From positions 1-64,000 of the forward strand of contig CAINUN010000016.1 of NCBI GenBank assembly GCA_903853805.1: DNA of 64,000 bases, written 5' to 3'. Position 1 is the stretch's first letter. Each line of letters opens with the position of its first letter. The DNA comes from an uncultured Bacteroidota bacterium (GTDB taxonomy: Bacteria > Bacteroidota > Bacteroidia > Chitinophagales > Chitinophagaceae). Position numbers and translations under genes: made by a program. Shown here in pieces: positions 1-8,676 of this stretch. The notes under the pieces are model-generated. The model was not told the DNA's origin. It saw only the letters and a list, made by a program, of their open reading frames with translations, and searched no databases.

Positions 1-94
1 CCCCGCCCTAAAGGGCACCCCTCCAAGGGAGTGGAATTTTGGCATCGCGTCATTCCCCTCTTTGGAGGGGTGGTCGAAGACCGGGGTGGTTCAA
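1..94. repeat. Intergenic hairpin-rich repeat element
   Basis: This GC-rich block in an otherwise AT-rich intergenic region holds several short inverted repeats: CCCTAAAGGG near base 6, a hairpin CCCCTC-TTTG-GAGGGG near base 55, and GGTC-GAA-GACC near base 72 followed by GGGGTGG. The look is that of the short mosaic palindromic repeats scattered between Bacteroidota genes, but with one copy visible the family cannot be confirmed. Open frames across it look spurious. The remaining bases up to the small ORF at 332 show no feature I can support. Confidence 0.5.
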
Positions 95-331
95 TTCCCA
101 TGCTTTTCCAAATGTTCAATAGACATCTTGAACCAAGAATAAAAACCGATATCCAACCGGGAAAAAAATCCCCTTCAAAAATGAGCAACAATATTAAGCT
201 ACTTTATACCTATAGTATAACCAACCCTTTACTTAGTGTATATAAACTGTATTGAAAAAACGCTGTAACGAAAATATTATGTTGTTCTGCAAGGCATGTG
301 CAACAAAGGATAAAAGGCTGTTGATGAAAGG

Positions 332-565
332 ATGAATTCAGATAATTGCTTAGTTTTATTTCCGATGCGCAACGCCACTAAACTAAAACTCCTTCTGCAA
401 TTATATATGCTCACTTTTGATTTGGATGAAGAAGAGCAATTTTACTTGGTAATGGTAGATAAGCGCAATCATTCATCACATACTATTGTTGCCAAATCTT
501 ATTCTTTAGCACTCTCAAAAGCTTATAGTTTTATGATAAAAGCAATAAAAGCCGAAGAAGAATAA
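332..565 (+). CDS. Small hypothetical protein (77 aa)
   Basis: I do not recognise the family. The ORF starts with ATG, encodes 77 residues and ends with an acidic and lysine-rich tail (KAIKAEEE). Its middle reads like a compact alpha/beta fold: LYMLTFDLDEEEQFYLVMV followed by a helix-rich SYSLALSKAYSFMIKA. There is no signal peptide or membrane segment. The composition is that of a normal soluble protein rather than noise. It stands alone, upstream of and convergent with plsX, about 160 bp away, with no clear terminator between. It may be a genuine small protein, but this rests on composition alone. Confidence 0.45.
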   Translation: MNSDNCLVLFPMRNATKLKLLLQLYMLTFDLDEEEQFYLVMVDKRNHSSHTIVAKSYSLALSKAYSFMIKAIKAEEE

Positions 566-727
566 ATAAAACCAACTAGCCCCTAGTATTTCCTAACTTA
601 AAGAGAACGAAAGAGGCTTGTGTAAAGATTTTCTAAAGTAAAAGGAAGTCATTGGTATCCTACTGAACACAATGAATGAAGGAAAATTGTGTAGATAAAG
701 ACACAACTTTTAACTAAAAACTAAAAA

Positions 728-1678
728 TTAGGATTTATTAGCAAAATGTGACTTAATCACATTCACAAGGTCGGCTTCTACAATCTTAGCAGCCACTTTT
801 ATCATGTTGGTAAAAGCGATGGTATGAGAAATACCATGACCTATGATTACAGGGCTATTGATGCCAAGGATTGGCGTGCCTCCGTAAATTTCATAATTGA
901 AATGTTCGAGAAATTCGTCTTTAATGCCGCGATTTGTAAAGATTTGATGGATAGATTCTGCCATTTTCAGCATCACATTACCCACAAAACCTTCGCACAC
1001 CAACACATCGGCTTTTTCATGGAACACATCGCGTCCTTCGAGGTTGCCAACGAAATTGATTTCCTTATTTTCCTTTAATAAAGGGAAAGTGGCTTGGCAA
1101 AGAATATTGCCCTTGCCTTCTTCTTCGCCGAGGTTAATTAAACCCACCTTAGGGTTCTCAATTCCCCAAACCTTGTTCACATAAATAGAACCCAATTCGG
1201 CAAACTGAACCAAATGTTCTGGCTTGCAATCGGCATTGGCACCTACATCTAGCAAAAGACTATAATTGCCATCGGTTCTAGGCACCGGTGTGGCAATAGT
1301 AGGGCGAAGAATTCCCTCAATAGTTTTTACGGAATACATAGAACCCACCATCATAGCACCTGTGTTGCCTGCACCAATGAAAGCATCTGCTTTCTTCATG
1401 GCAAGCAACCCAAAGCCAATGGCAATGCTGGAATTTTGTTTTTCCTTTAATGCCTTAGTTGGGTGTTCGTGCATCCCTATTACTTCGGGAGCTTCAATAA
1501 ACGTAAACCTATCCCTGTATGCATCAAGCATAGGAAGATAAGGGGCAGCAGCTTCGCTTTGTCCAATAAGCAAAAGGTGTTTGGCAACGTCGTTTGTTTG
1601 CTCAAAAAACTGTTGAACACCTTTAATAGCTTCGGCAGGCGCAAAATCGCCACCCATTATGTCGAGTGCTATCTTCAT
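728..1678 (-). CDS. plsX: Phosphate acyltransferase PlsX
   Basis: PlsX converts acyl-ACP and phosphate to acyl-phosphate, the donor used by PlsY to start phospholipid synthesis; it acts in the cytoplasm at the membrane face. The 316-residue length is normal. The N-terminus MKIALDIMGGDFAP, the GAGNTGAMM segment near residues 102-110, LLDVGANADCKPEHL near 141 and DVLVCEGFVGNVMLK in the second half are typical of the family. It is the last gene of the DUF177-rpmF-plsX run, 27 bp after rpmF, an order common in bacteria. fabH, which often follows, is absent here: plsX is followed by a non-coding gap. Confidence 0.95.
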   Translation of the reverse strand: MKIALDIMGGDFAPAEAIKGVQQFFEQTNDVAKHLLLIGQSEAAAPYLPMLDAYRDRFTFIEAPEVIGMHEHPTKALKEKQNSSIAIGFGLLAMKKADAFIGAGNTGAMMVGSMYSVKTIEGILRPTIATPVPRTDGNYSLLLDVGANADCKPEHLVQFAELGSIYVNKVWGIENPKVGLINLGEEEGKGNILCQATFPLLKENKEINFVGNLEGRDVFHEKADVLVCEGFVGNVMLKMAESIHQIFTNRGIKDEFLEHFNYEIYGGTPILGINSPVIIGHGISHTIAFTNMIKVAAKIVEADLVNVIKSHFANKS

Positions 1679-1705
1679 CTACTTTTGAAAACAGGCAAGG
1701 TTTAA

Positions 1706-1921
1706 TTATTGGTTATCGGTTCCTTCAGCAGCAGCAGCAGGAGTTTTATCTATTACCACTTTTCCGCGATAATACATTTTTCCTTCTACCCAATGAGCGC
1801 GATGACGAAGGTGAGTTTCACCTGTTGTTGAATCAACACTCCATGTAGCGGCTACAGCTTTGTAGTGAGTACGGCGTTTTGCTCCTCTTTGTTGCGAGTG
1901 GCGTCGTTTCGGATTAGGCAT
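1706..1921 (-). CDS. rpmF: Large ribosomal subunit protein bL32
   Basis: A 71-residue basic protein of the 50S subunit. The N-terminus [20 protein letters not shown] and the later [20 protein letters not shown] block are diagnostic of bL32. The four zinc-binding cysteines found in many bL32 proteins are missing; the protein has no cysteine at all, so it is the zinc-independent form. The C-terminal [12 protein letters not shown] tail is a lineage-specific extension. It lies 12 bp after the DUF177 gene and 27 bp before plsX, so the three are probably one transcript. Confidence 0.95.
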   Translation of the reverse strand: MPNPKRRHSQQRGAKRRTHYKAVAATWSVDSTTGETHLRHRAHWVEGKMYYRGKVVIDKTPAAAAEGTDNQ

Positions 1922-1933
1922 CTTACTATGATT

Positions 1934-2494
1934 TTATTTCGATTTACTATTTATTTTACCCTTCAAAGCATCTAAGCCTTTCCAGATATTGTTTACTTGT
2001 TCGTGTTGCTCTTCTTCCGACAAATGTTGAAGCAAGTCGAGCGCATTTGGATTGCATCCTGAAATACCATCTAGCGATTCAGGATGAATTCTTTGCAAGG
2101 GTATGCTGAGTTTTACAAACTCATATATCCAAGGGCTGATGTCGAGGACGGTTTCGGTTCTTGGTATAAAAACCACTTCGTCTTCGTCGTCAATTATGGT
2201 AGCATCCTCGCTTGCTAGCTTAATGATGAGGTCAAATTCATCCCAAAGACGTAGCAAAAATTCATCACCGCAACGATCGCATGGCACTTGCATGTTTCCA
2301 TCTACATCAAAGTGTAATAAAAAAAAGTTCGTTTGTTTATCGAATCTCATTTTTACCAACACATCGAGGTTGGAATAATCCTGCTCGTGTTCTCCATGCT
2401 CTTGCATGAAACGGCTATCTATATTGTATTGAAATTCATGAACACCGGGTTTCATCCCTTGCCATGCAATTTCAAATTCACGGTTATGTTTCAT
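1934..2494 (-). CDS. DUF177 (YceD-like) protein
   Basis: A 186-residue protein of the DUF177/YceD family, which in many bacteria is encoded just upstream of rpmF and in some is linked to 23S rRNA maturation or ribosome assembly; its exact role in Bacteroidota is not established. The motif VPCDRCGDEFLLRL, with a C-x2-C pair near the middle, and the acidic stretch after it (DDEDEVVFIPRTE) are typical. The gene leads the rpmF-plsX cluster. About 135 bp upstream separate it from the DUF58 gene, where I find no clear promoter match. Confidence 0.85.
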   Translation of the reverse strand: MKHNREFEIAWQGMKPGVHEFQYNIDSRFMQEHGEHEQDYSNLDVLVKMRFDKQTNFFLLHFDVDGNMQVPCDRCGDEFLLRLWDEFDLIIKLASEDATIIDDEDEVVFIPRTETVLDISPWIYEFVKLSIPLQRIHPESLDGISGCNPNALDLLQHLSEEEQHEQVNNIWKGLDALKGKINSKSK

Positions 2495-2630
2495 TTCAAT
2501 TACTCCATAGTTTAAAAGAAATTTCAGTGAAGAAATATCTTCCGGTCAAAAAAAACAAAGAACTCAGTCTTCAAATCTTTCCATTACCAAAATGGTAAAA
2601 TGGGCTGCGAAAGTAGAAAAAAAAGTCGGT

Positions 2631-3533
2631 TTAAAGCAATTTATTTCTCTTAATCAAAAAAGAATAGAGCACTTGTTCCACTGGTTTTGAAAGATCAACC
2701 GGCACCAAATCAATATTATATTGATGGCAGCGGTCGGCAACAGCTTGTTGAAATCTGCCCATTTCTTCCACATAAACATCCTTAACTTGATGAGGTTGGA
2801 GTTTTAATTTTTCACCACTTTCCAAATCCACAAATTCATAAGGACGGTTTTCAAACTCAAATGATTTTTCTAATTTTTCTTCAATGATGTGAAATAATAT
2901 TACTTCATGTTTGTTGTAGCGAAGATGCTGCAAAGCTGAAAAAAGTTCTTCCATTTGTTCATGGTCGTCCATCATATCACTAAACACAACAATCAATGAA
3001 CGTTGGTGCATTTGCTCTGCAATTTCATGAAGGGCTGTTGCAGCGTTTGTTTTCACAGAAGCTGAATCCGAAAGCAAGAGTTTTTCCAACTCAGCTGTGA
3101 GCATTCTGAAATGACTACTTGCAGAACGGCAAGCAGAAAAGTAATTTACTTTTTCATCAAACAAAGCCAACGCCGAGGCATCTAACTGTCGCTTGAGCAA
3201 CTGAAGTAAAGAAGCAGCAGCATAGGTGGCAAATTGAAGCTTATTGAGTTGGTCTTCACTTTTCGGGAAGTGCATAGACGAGGAAGTATCAATGACCAAA
3301 CAACATCGAAGGTTGGTCTCTTCCTCATATCTCTTCACAAAAAGCTTATCCGTTTTTCCATAAACTTTCCAATCCACATGTCTTAAAGGATCGCCATGAT
3401 TATACAACCTATGTTCGGCAAATTCCACTGAAAAACCATGAAACGGGCTTTTATGCAAACCAATAATAAAACCCTCTACTGCCTGACGAGCAAGCAATTC
3501 CAAATTTTCTAAGAGTGTTTGGGGTTTTATCAT
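2631..3533 (-). CDS. DUF58 protein with a von Willebrand A-type domain
   Basis: A 300-residue soluble protein. The segment HRLYNHGDPLRHVDWKVYG (about residues 41-59) is the DUF58 signature, followed by LVIDTSSSM, in which D82-x-S84-x-S86 forms a MIDAS-type metal site of a vWA domain. Proteins of this type usually work with MoxR AAA+ ATPases in assembly or maturation of envelope or metal enzymes. No moxR gene or membrane-bound vWA partner lies next to it in the window, so here it stands alone. It begins with ATG at 3533, and the region upstream holds the terminator of the preceding gene. Confidence 0.85.
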   Translation of the reverse strand: MIKPQTLLENLELLARQAVEGFIIGLHKSPFHGFSVEFAEHRLYNHGDPLRHVDWKVYGKTDKLFVKRYEEETNLRCCLVIDTSSSMHFPKSEDQLNKLQFATYAAASLLQLLKRQLDASALALFDEKVNYFSACRSASSHFRMLTAELEKLLLSDSASVKTNAATALHEIAEQMHQRSLIVVFSDMMDDHEQMEELFSALQHLRYNKHEVILFHIIEEKLEKSFEFENRPYEFVDLESGEKLKLQPHQVKDVYVEEMGRFQQAVADRCHQYNIDLVPVDLSKPVEQVLYSFLIKRNKLL

Positions 3534-3556
3534 GTGAGCAAAAAGTTAGGTAAACT

Positions 3557-3597
3557 AAAAAACCGACAGCAATGATAATCATAACTGTCGGTTTTAA
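3557..3597 (-). terminator. Rho-independent terminator after the large T9SS protein gene
   Basis: The arms AAAACCGACAG and CTGTCGGTTTT form an 11-bp stem with a loop of 15 bases. Read on the minus strand the hairpin is followed by a T run. It lies 14 bp past the stop codon at 3611. Confidence 0.85.
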
Positions 3598-3610
3598 GAT
3601 GGAGAAAACG

Positions 3611-6600
3611 TTATTGTTTGATAACTTTCACAGTCTTTTTGTGCAAGTCATCATTGTATTGGAAAAAGTAAATTCCAGGATTCAAATCAGTTATGTCAAC
3701 CTGAGAATTATTATCTGAAATGCTTATCTTTCTAAGTAGCTTTCCTATAATGTCGCAAATGGAAACAGAAGCATTCAAAATGTTTTCTGTTGTCACAGAA
3801 ACATTCAACAATTTTGTAGTCGGATTAGGATACATTTTCACTTCGAAAGCATTCGAAGATTTCACAATAGCAGAAACTACTTTTGTGTAAGAAATATCTC
3901 CGTTTAAAGCCACCATTTTAAGGCGATAATAATTCATACCGTTGGCAGGATTTTCATCCCAATAAGTATAATCAGAACCAAAACCCCTTGACTGTATTGT
4001 GGTGATTTTTTCAAAGTTAATACCATCAAAGCTTCTTTCTAATTCAAAGTAATCTCCAAAGTCTTCCGTTTGGGTATTCCAATAGATTTTGTTTTTGCTA
4101 CCCGAATTGAAAGCGTTGATATCTTCCACTTTGATTGCTAAAGCATACCAAACTTGAATCGCGTAATCTTCTGTTTCTTGAGCTGTGTTTTTTACACAAG
4201 CATCGGTATTAGGTCCAACAGCAGCAAAATAGGCACGAACCCTCATCCCTGTTAGACCAACTGTTGAAGTTGCAGGAATTGTAAATGACCCAGTAGCACT
4301 ATTTCCTGTAGTAGTCAGCACAAAATATTCAGAAGTATCAAACACTTGATTTTTATCATAGTCAACCCAAACACCAGCTAAATAGTTAGGACCTCCAAAG
4401 CTCACGTTAATAGTGTATGGATTTTGTTTAGACAAATAGGCAGAATTGGAGGAAATGGATGGATTATGTCTTGAATAACCAGCAGCGTAATAACCATTCA
4501 CTGTAGTATTATTGAGTGTAGTTCCAGTAATATTTACGTTAGTCAAGATATTTGAGTAGTTATTAGATGCATGTAAGGAGTCTCCTGTATAAGGGGAGCA
4601 ATAGCACATGTACCAAGGCTGAAGACCAACTGTAATAGAATTGGAATAAACCGAATTACTACCACAAGTAATCATCGCTCTATAATCTGTAGATACGGAA
4701 GGCATAGTTGCATTGTAATAGCTATAATAATTAATGGGGTTGCTACCTGAAATAGTTGACCATGAGCCTGAAACAGATGGTTTGGATTGCCATAAAATGC
4801 TAATACCCGTTCCCATTGACGCGTTATCAACAGTAAGCAATACATTTCCACCAGGACAAGCATTAGCGAGATCAGCTACTGCACTACCAGCTGTTGGTGC
4901 ACCACTACAAGTTGAAACTGTATATTCATAAGCACCAATGTCGGGTGTAGTTGTTCTTGCTGTACCTAAAATATCCGTAGTAATTCCTTCATTAGATCCT
5001 GTATTATCCATGTAGGTGCTTTGGGGTTTAAGGTTGCCGGAAGTAGGGCTCAAGAAATAAGGGTTGCAACTAGCAGAATTGAAGTCCTTTGAAGAAATAT
5101 TCATCCAGTTGAAAATGGAATTATAGAAACAGCAAGTGTAAAAACCAATATAATTGAAACCGTCTCCATTAACGAAAAGATTATTGTAGTTGGCAATCAA
5201 TTTAGTAGCACCATGCCATACATAATAAATTGCTTTGGTGTTGGCTGTATTTCTTGTTATTGAAATATTGTTATTGCTAAAGTAGATATAAGGGTCGTTA
5301 TTCGTGATGTCGTGATAATAACCATAAGTAGTTCCTGTTGCGGCAGTAGCATATCTATTGGTTGCAAGTGAGTTATTATAATAACCTGTATAACCAGAAC
5401 CTGTATTATAGAAATACCAATGATTCCCTAAACCGTTTAAATTGTAAAGAATATTGTTCGAGACTTCATTTTTTGTAGAAAGCGTTCCTGTTTGTCCAGG
5501 ACTATTGAGTAAGTAAACTCCATAAAAATCGAAGGTAGCATTTAGGTTACCAGTTGAAATGTCATGAATCTTATTCTTTTGAATTTTCAAGCCTGTGTGT
5601 CCATTAATAAAATAAAGCGCACTAAAATCGAGCATATTTGTTCTTCCAGTTCTTGAAATATCATTTTTAGACACTACCATACTAGTAGTTCCCCATCCGT
5701 AGATACCATAATTGCCTGAATTACGAATAGTATTGCTCGTTACATTCCAACCCACAAGTTGATTACCAGCAGTATCACCTACAATGGTAATACCATACAA
5801 TCCACCGTTAATAGTGTTGTTGGTAAGTGATACATAATCACACTCTGAAGGAGTGAATAAAGGATTGGTGAATGAACCAGAGGTAACAATTCCAGCGTAG
5901 TTACTTGTTGTGGCATTCGAATCAAGTGTAATGGTACAATTGGAAATAGTATCATTATCAGCATTGTTAGTAATAAAAACACCCCAAGCGTAATTGGTTG
6001 CTGATGTACTATATCCTTTTAAGTTTAGGTTGTTGATAGTAACGTAATCGGTTCCATCAAGAGTAATGATTCCACGATTATTGGTGTTAGATGAAACATA
6101 ATTTAGGGTAGCTCCATTTCCATTGATGGTAATTGTATTGGTTGACGATACACCACAAATTTCATTAAGGTAAAGCTTTTCGTTGTAAGTGCCTGCTGTT
6201 ACATTTACAATCACTGGACCTGAAATTGCATATTGTATAGCTGTTCCAAAATCACTAAAGCTATGAAAGTTGCTACCACTTGTTGGCAAAGCACTATTGA
6301 TAGTATACGTACCACCAGCAAGATAAGGATTTACGGTAACTAATACAGAGTTTGAAGTCGCAGAATTACTAGCACATGATACAACAGCACGGTAATAGGC
6401 GGTTCCAGATGCTGCAAAAAAGTACCCCATGTTAGTTGCGCCTGAAATAGCTGTCCATGGTCCACTTGATGATGAAGATGACTGCCATTGAACAGTAATA
6501 CCATTGGCAAAAGAGGTTCCGTTGATACCTAATTCAATTGTTTCATTTACACAAGGATTAGCATTGTTTGTGAAAGCTGCCCCAGGAGTTGGTACACCAG

Positions 6601-7252
6601 AACAAGAAGATGTGGCGTAACCAAAACGAATATTTGACCTATTTTGAGTAGTAGAAGTAGATGATGAAGTAAGGTCACCACAAATTGAGTTTAGGTTCCC
6701 TTTTAAATATCTTGAGTAGGTTGATCCGGTCATCCCTGTTGTTCTTTGAACAGATGCGTTGGCACTAGGCGCATCATTATTGAAACAAGTTTCAATAACT
6801 AGGTTGTCGGTGCCATTCCATATAAATGGGTGAGATAAGGATGTTTGATTCCAGCCTGTATCCACTACAAGTGTTGTTGGATTTGAATAAGCAACCAAAC
6901 CTGTAGATTGCCAGCCTGTACTTAATGGATTTGTATTTGTTGTTGTGTACACTTTGACATTCCAACCAATCAGAGGGTCGACGCTATTTGTTGCTGTAAC
7001 ATAAAACCCCAAAGAGTTGACCATTGAGCCCGAGGTTAATCCAAAAGATAATAATTCGCTTGCTCGAATGAAAAACTGATTTTTATCTCCCCAATTGGTA
7101 TTGCCATAAGGGCAAGGGAATTGAGATGCAGTATTAACAGCAGTACCACTTCCAATAACCACATAGTTTTGCGCGATTATGAATTGTGAGTTCATAAGAA
7201 AAAGCAATAGAAAAAAAGCAGCTCTTGAGGAGAAGAATAATTTTTGTTTCAT
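3611..7252 (-). CDS. Large secreted multidomain protein with T9SS type A sorting tail
   Basis: A surface or extracellular protein of 1213 residues. I place the start at the ATG at 7252, giving MKQKLFFSSRAAFFLLLFLM, a clear signal peptide ending in FIIAQ; an upstream extension lacks signal-peptide character. After an N-terminal beta-rich domain comes an Ig-like domain (about 222-305). A long Asn/Thr-rich right-handed beta-helix region follows (about 310-740, with repeated ITNN/ISNC/VSNN turns), then a second Ig-like domain and a GEVED-type domain (VWVDYDKNQVFDTSEYF). A fibronectin-like segment leads to the C-terminal tail (VKMYPNPTTKLLNVS to the end), the Por secretion tail recognised by T9SS. 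Ligand is unknown. Adhesion or polysaccharide binding is possible. Confidence 0.85.
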   Translation of the reverse strand: MKQKLFFSSRAAFFLLLFLMNSQFIIAQNYVVIGSGTAVNTASQFPCPYGNTNWGDKNQFFIRASELLSFGLTSGSMVNSLGFYVTATNSVDPLIGWNVKVYTTTNTNPLSTGWQSTGLVAYSNPTTLVVDTGWNQTSLSHPFIWNGTDNLVIETCFNNDAPSANASVQRTTGMTGSTYSRYLKGNLNSICGDLTSSSTSTTQNRSNIRFGYATSSCSGVPTPGAAFTNNANPCVNETIELGINGTSFANGITVQWQSSSSSSGPWTAISGATNMGYFFAASGTAYYRAVVSCASNSATSNSVLVTVNPYLAGGTYTINSALPTSGSNFHSFSDFGTAIQYAISGPVIVNVTAGTYNEKLYLNEICGVSSTNTITINGNGATLNYVSSNTNNRGIITLDGTDYVTINNLNLKGYSTSATNYAWGVFITNNADNDTISNCTITLDSNATTSNYAGIVTSGSFTNPLFTPSECDYVSLTNNTINGGLYGITIVGDTAGNQLVGWNVTSNTIRNSGNYGIYGWGTTSMVVSKNDISRTGRTNMLDFSALYFINGHTGLKIQKNKIHDISTGNLNATFDFYGVYLLNSPGQTGTLSTKNEVSNNILYNLNGLGNHWYFYNTGSGYTGYYNNSLATNRYATAATGTTYGYYHDITNNDPYIYFSNNNISITRNTANTKAIYYVWHGATKLIANYNNLFVNGDGFNYIGFYTCCFYNSIFNWMNISSKDFNSASCNPYFLSPTSGNLKPQSTYMDNTGSNEGITTDILGTARTTTPDIGAYEYTVSTCSGAPTAGSAVADLANACPGGNVLLTVDNASMGTGISILWQSKPSVSGSWSTISGSNPINYYSYYNATMPSVSTDYRAMITCGSNSVYSNSITVGLQPWYMCYCSPYTGDSLHASNNYSNILTNVNITGTTLNNTTVNGYYAAGYSRHNPSISSNSAYLSKQNPYTINVSFGGPNYLAGVWVDYDKNQVFDTSEYFVLTTTGNSATGSFTIPATSTVGLTGMRVRAYFAAVGPNTDACVKNTAQETEDYAIQVWYALAIKVEDINAFNSGSKNKIYWNTQTEDFGDYFELERSFDGINFEKITTIQSRGFGSDYTYWDENPANGMNYYRLKMVALNGDISYTKVVSAIVKSSNAFEVKMYPNPTTKLLNVSVTTENILNASVSICDIIGKLLRKISISDNNSQVDITDLNPGIYFFQYNDDLHKKTVKVIKQ

Positions 7253-7351
7253 AACGGTTGTTAAGTTGAAAAATTGATATTTCAGATTAAAACTGAAATA
7301 CCTTGTAAAAGTAATACAAAAGATAGGAATACAAAGCACTCTAATCGCACC

Positions 7352-8566
7352 TTAATTTACTTGTATCGCATTTGCCGCCAACCACCCACTAGCCCATGCA
7401 TGTTGAAAGTTGAATCCTCCCGTGATGCCATCAACATCCAAAACTTCCCCTGCAAAGTATAACCCGGGCACTAGTTTACTTTCCATTGTGTTATGGTTTA
7501 TTTCAGAAAGTTTTACACCCCCACATGTTACAAACTCTTCTTTAAAAGTGGTTTTTCCATTTACTTCCAATTCTTGCCGAAGCAACAATTCTATCAATTT
7601 ATTTTGGTGTGCAGCACTCAAATTGCCCCAGTTAATTGTTGTGGATATACCTATTTTCTCTAAAAAAAACTCCCAAAGTCTTTTAGGTAACTGAAATGGG
7701 TTTCGACCGAAAATAGGTTGTTTGCCTTGTTCTTGTCTTTGTTTTGCAATGCTTTCTTTCATTTCATTTTCTCTTAAATCCCCCAACCAATTAATGTTAA
7801 TTTTAAAACAAAAATCTATTTCCTTTAAACTGCGAGCACCCCAGGCAGAAGCTCTCAATACAGCTGGTCCACTCAATCCCCAATGTGTAATTAATACTGC
7901 ACCCTGTTCTAGGATTTTTGTTCCTTGAATTTTGACACTTGCATTAGGAACACTTACCCCCATCAAGCTTGTGATTGGATTGTTTTTTAGATTGAACGTA
8001 AAAAGTGAAGGAACAGGCAGTTCAATTTGATGTCCTAAATCTCTGAGCCATTGATATTGTTCTTCTCTTTGGAATCCACCCGATGTCACAAGTATATTAT
8101 CAGCCTTTGTGTTTGTTTGGTCGGAAAAATAAATGACGAATCCTTGTTCTTTTCTTTCAATTTTTTCTACTGATTTGTGAAAATGGATCTTTACTCTATT
8201 CTTAATCATTTCTCTATCAAGACAATCAATAACAGATTGTGACTGATTACTTAAAGGGAAAACCCTGCCATCATCTTCTGCTTTCAATAGGACACCTCTT
8301 TTTTCAAACCAACCTTTTGTTTGTTGGGTTCCGAAATGATGAAACGTTTTTTTAACAAAATTTCCCCCACGTGGATATTTTGTACTTAGTTCTAAAACAT
8401 CTTCAAGCACATTGGTAACATTACATCTTCCACCTCCTGATACTTTTACTTTCTGTAAAGCCTTACCTGTTTTTTCATAAATAACAACTTCTCTTCCTTC
8501 TTTAAAAGGAATATTGGCAGCAGCAAAACAACCCGCAGCACCTGCACCGATAATGGCAATTTTCAT
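7352..8566 (-). CDS. BaiN/HI0933-family FAD-dependent oxidoreductase
   Basis: A 404-residue flavoprotein. The start is the ATG at 8566, giving MKIAIIGAGAAGCFAA with the Rossmann GxGxxG motif right at the N-terminus; the upstream in-frame extension has no family character. KVKVSGGGRCNVTN, near residue 45-60, and the C-terminal GLYFAGEVLDVDGITGGFN block, which closes the FAD site, are characteristic of the HI0933/BaiN (YhiN) group. The physiological substrate is unknown for most members; the clostridial BaiN is involved in bile-acid dehydroxylation, which should not be transferred here. It is divergent from lepA. Confidence 0.85.
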   Translation of the reverse strand: MKIAIIGAGAAGCFAAANIPFKEGREVVIYEKTGKALQKVKVSGGGRCNVTNVLEDVLELSTKYPRGGNFVKKTFHHFGTQQTKGWFEKRGVLLKAEDDGRVFPLSNQSQSVIDCLDREMIKNRVKIHFHKSVEKIERKEQGFVIYFSDQTNTKADNILVTSGGFQREEQYQWLRDLGHQIELPVPSLFTFNLKNNPITSLMGVSVPNASVKIQGTKILEQGAVLITHWGLSGPAVLRASAWGARSLKEIDFCFKININWLGDLRENEMKESIAKQRQEQGKQPIFGRNPFQLPKRLWEFFLEKIGISTTINWGNLSAAHQNKLIELLLRQELEVNGKTTFKEEFVTCGGVKLSEINHNTMESKLVPGLYFAGEVLDVDGITGGFNFQHAWASGWLAANAIQVN

Positions 8567-8649
8567 GAACGCACAAAATAAAACTATCTCACAAACACTT
8601 GCTGAATTACTTGAAGTCAATGCAATTATTTTAAGACTTCACTATTCTT

Positions 8650-8657
8650 TACATTTG
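8650..8657 (+). promoter_or_regulatory. Bacteroidota-type -7 promoter element for lepA
   Basis: TACATTTG matches TAnnTTTG exactly and lies 19 bases before the lepA ATG. No clear -33 TTTG is seen at the expected distance. Confidence 0.5.
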
Positions 8658-8676
8658 CCGCTCGTTTAAAAAATCT

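Noticed and set aside
31-255. Open reading frame of 74 codons across the 5' repeat
   Set aside because: It runs through palindromic repeat DNA and has no protein-like composition.
824-1541. Plus-strand frames opposite plsX
   Set aside because: Shadows of the strongly supported plsX gene.
3611-7339. Longer start for the large T9SS protein
   Set aside because: The extra 29 residues precede a perfect signal peptide and are probably the leader.
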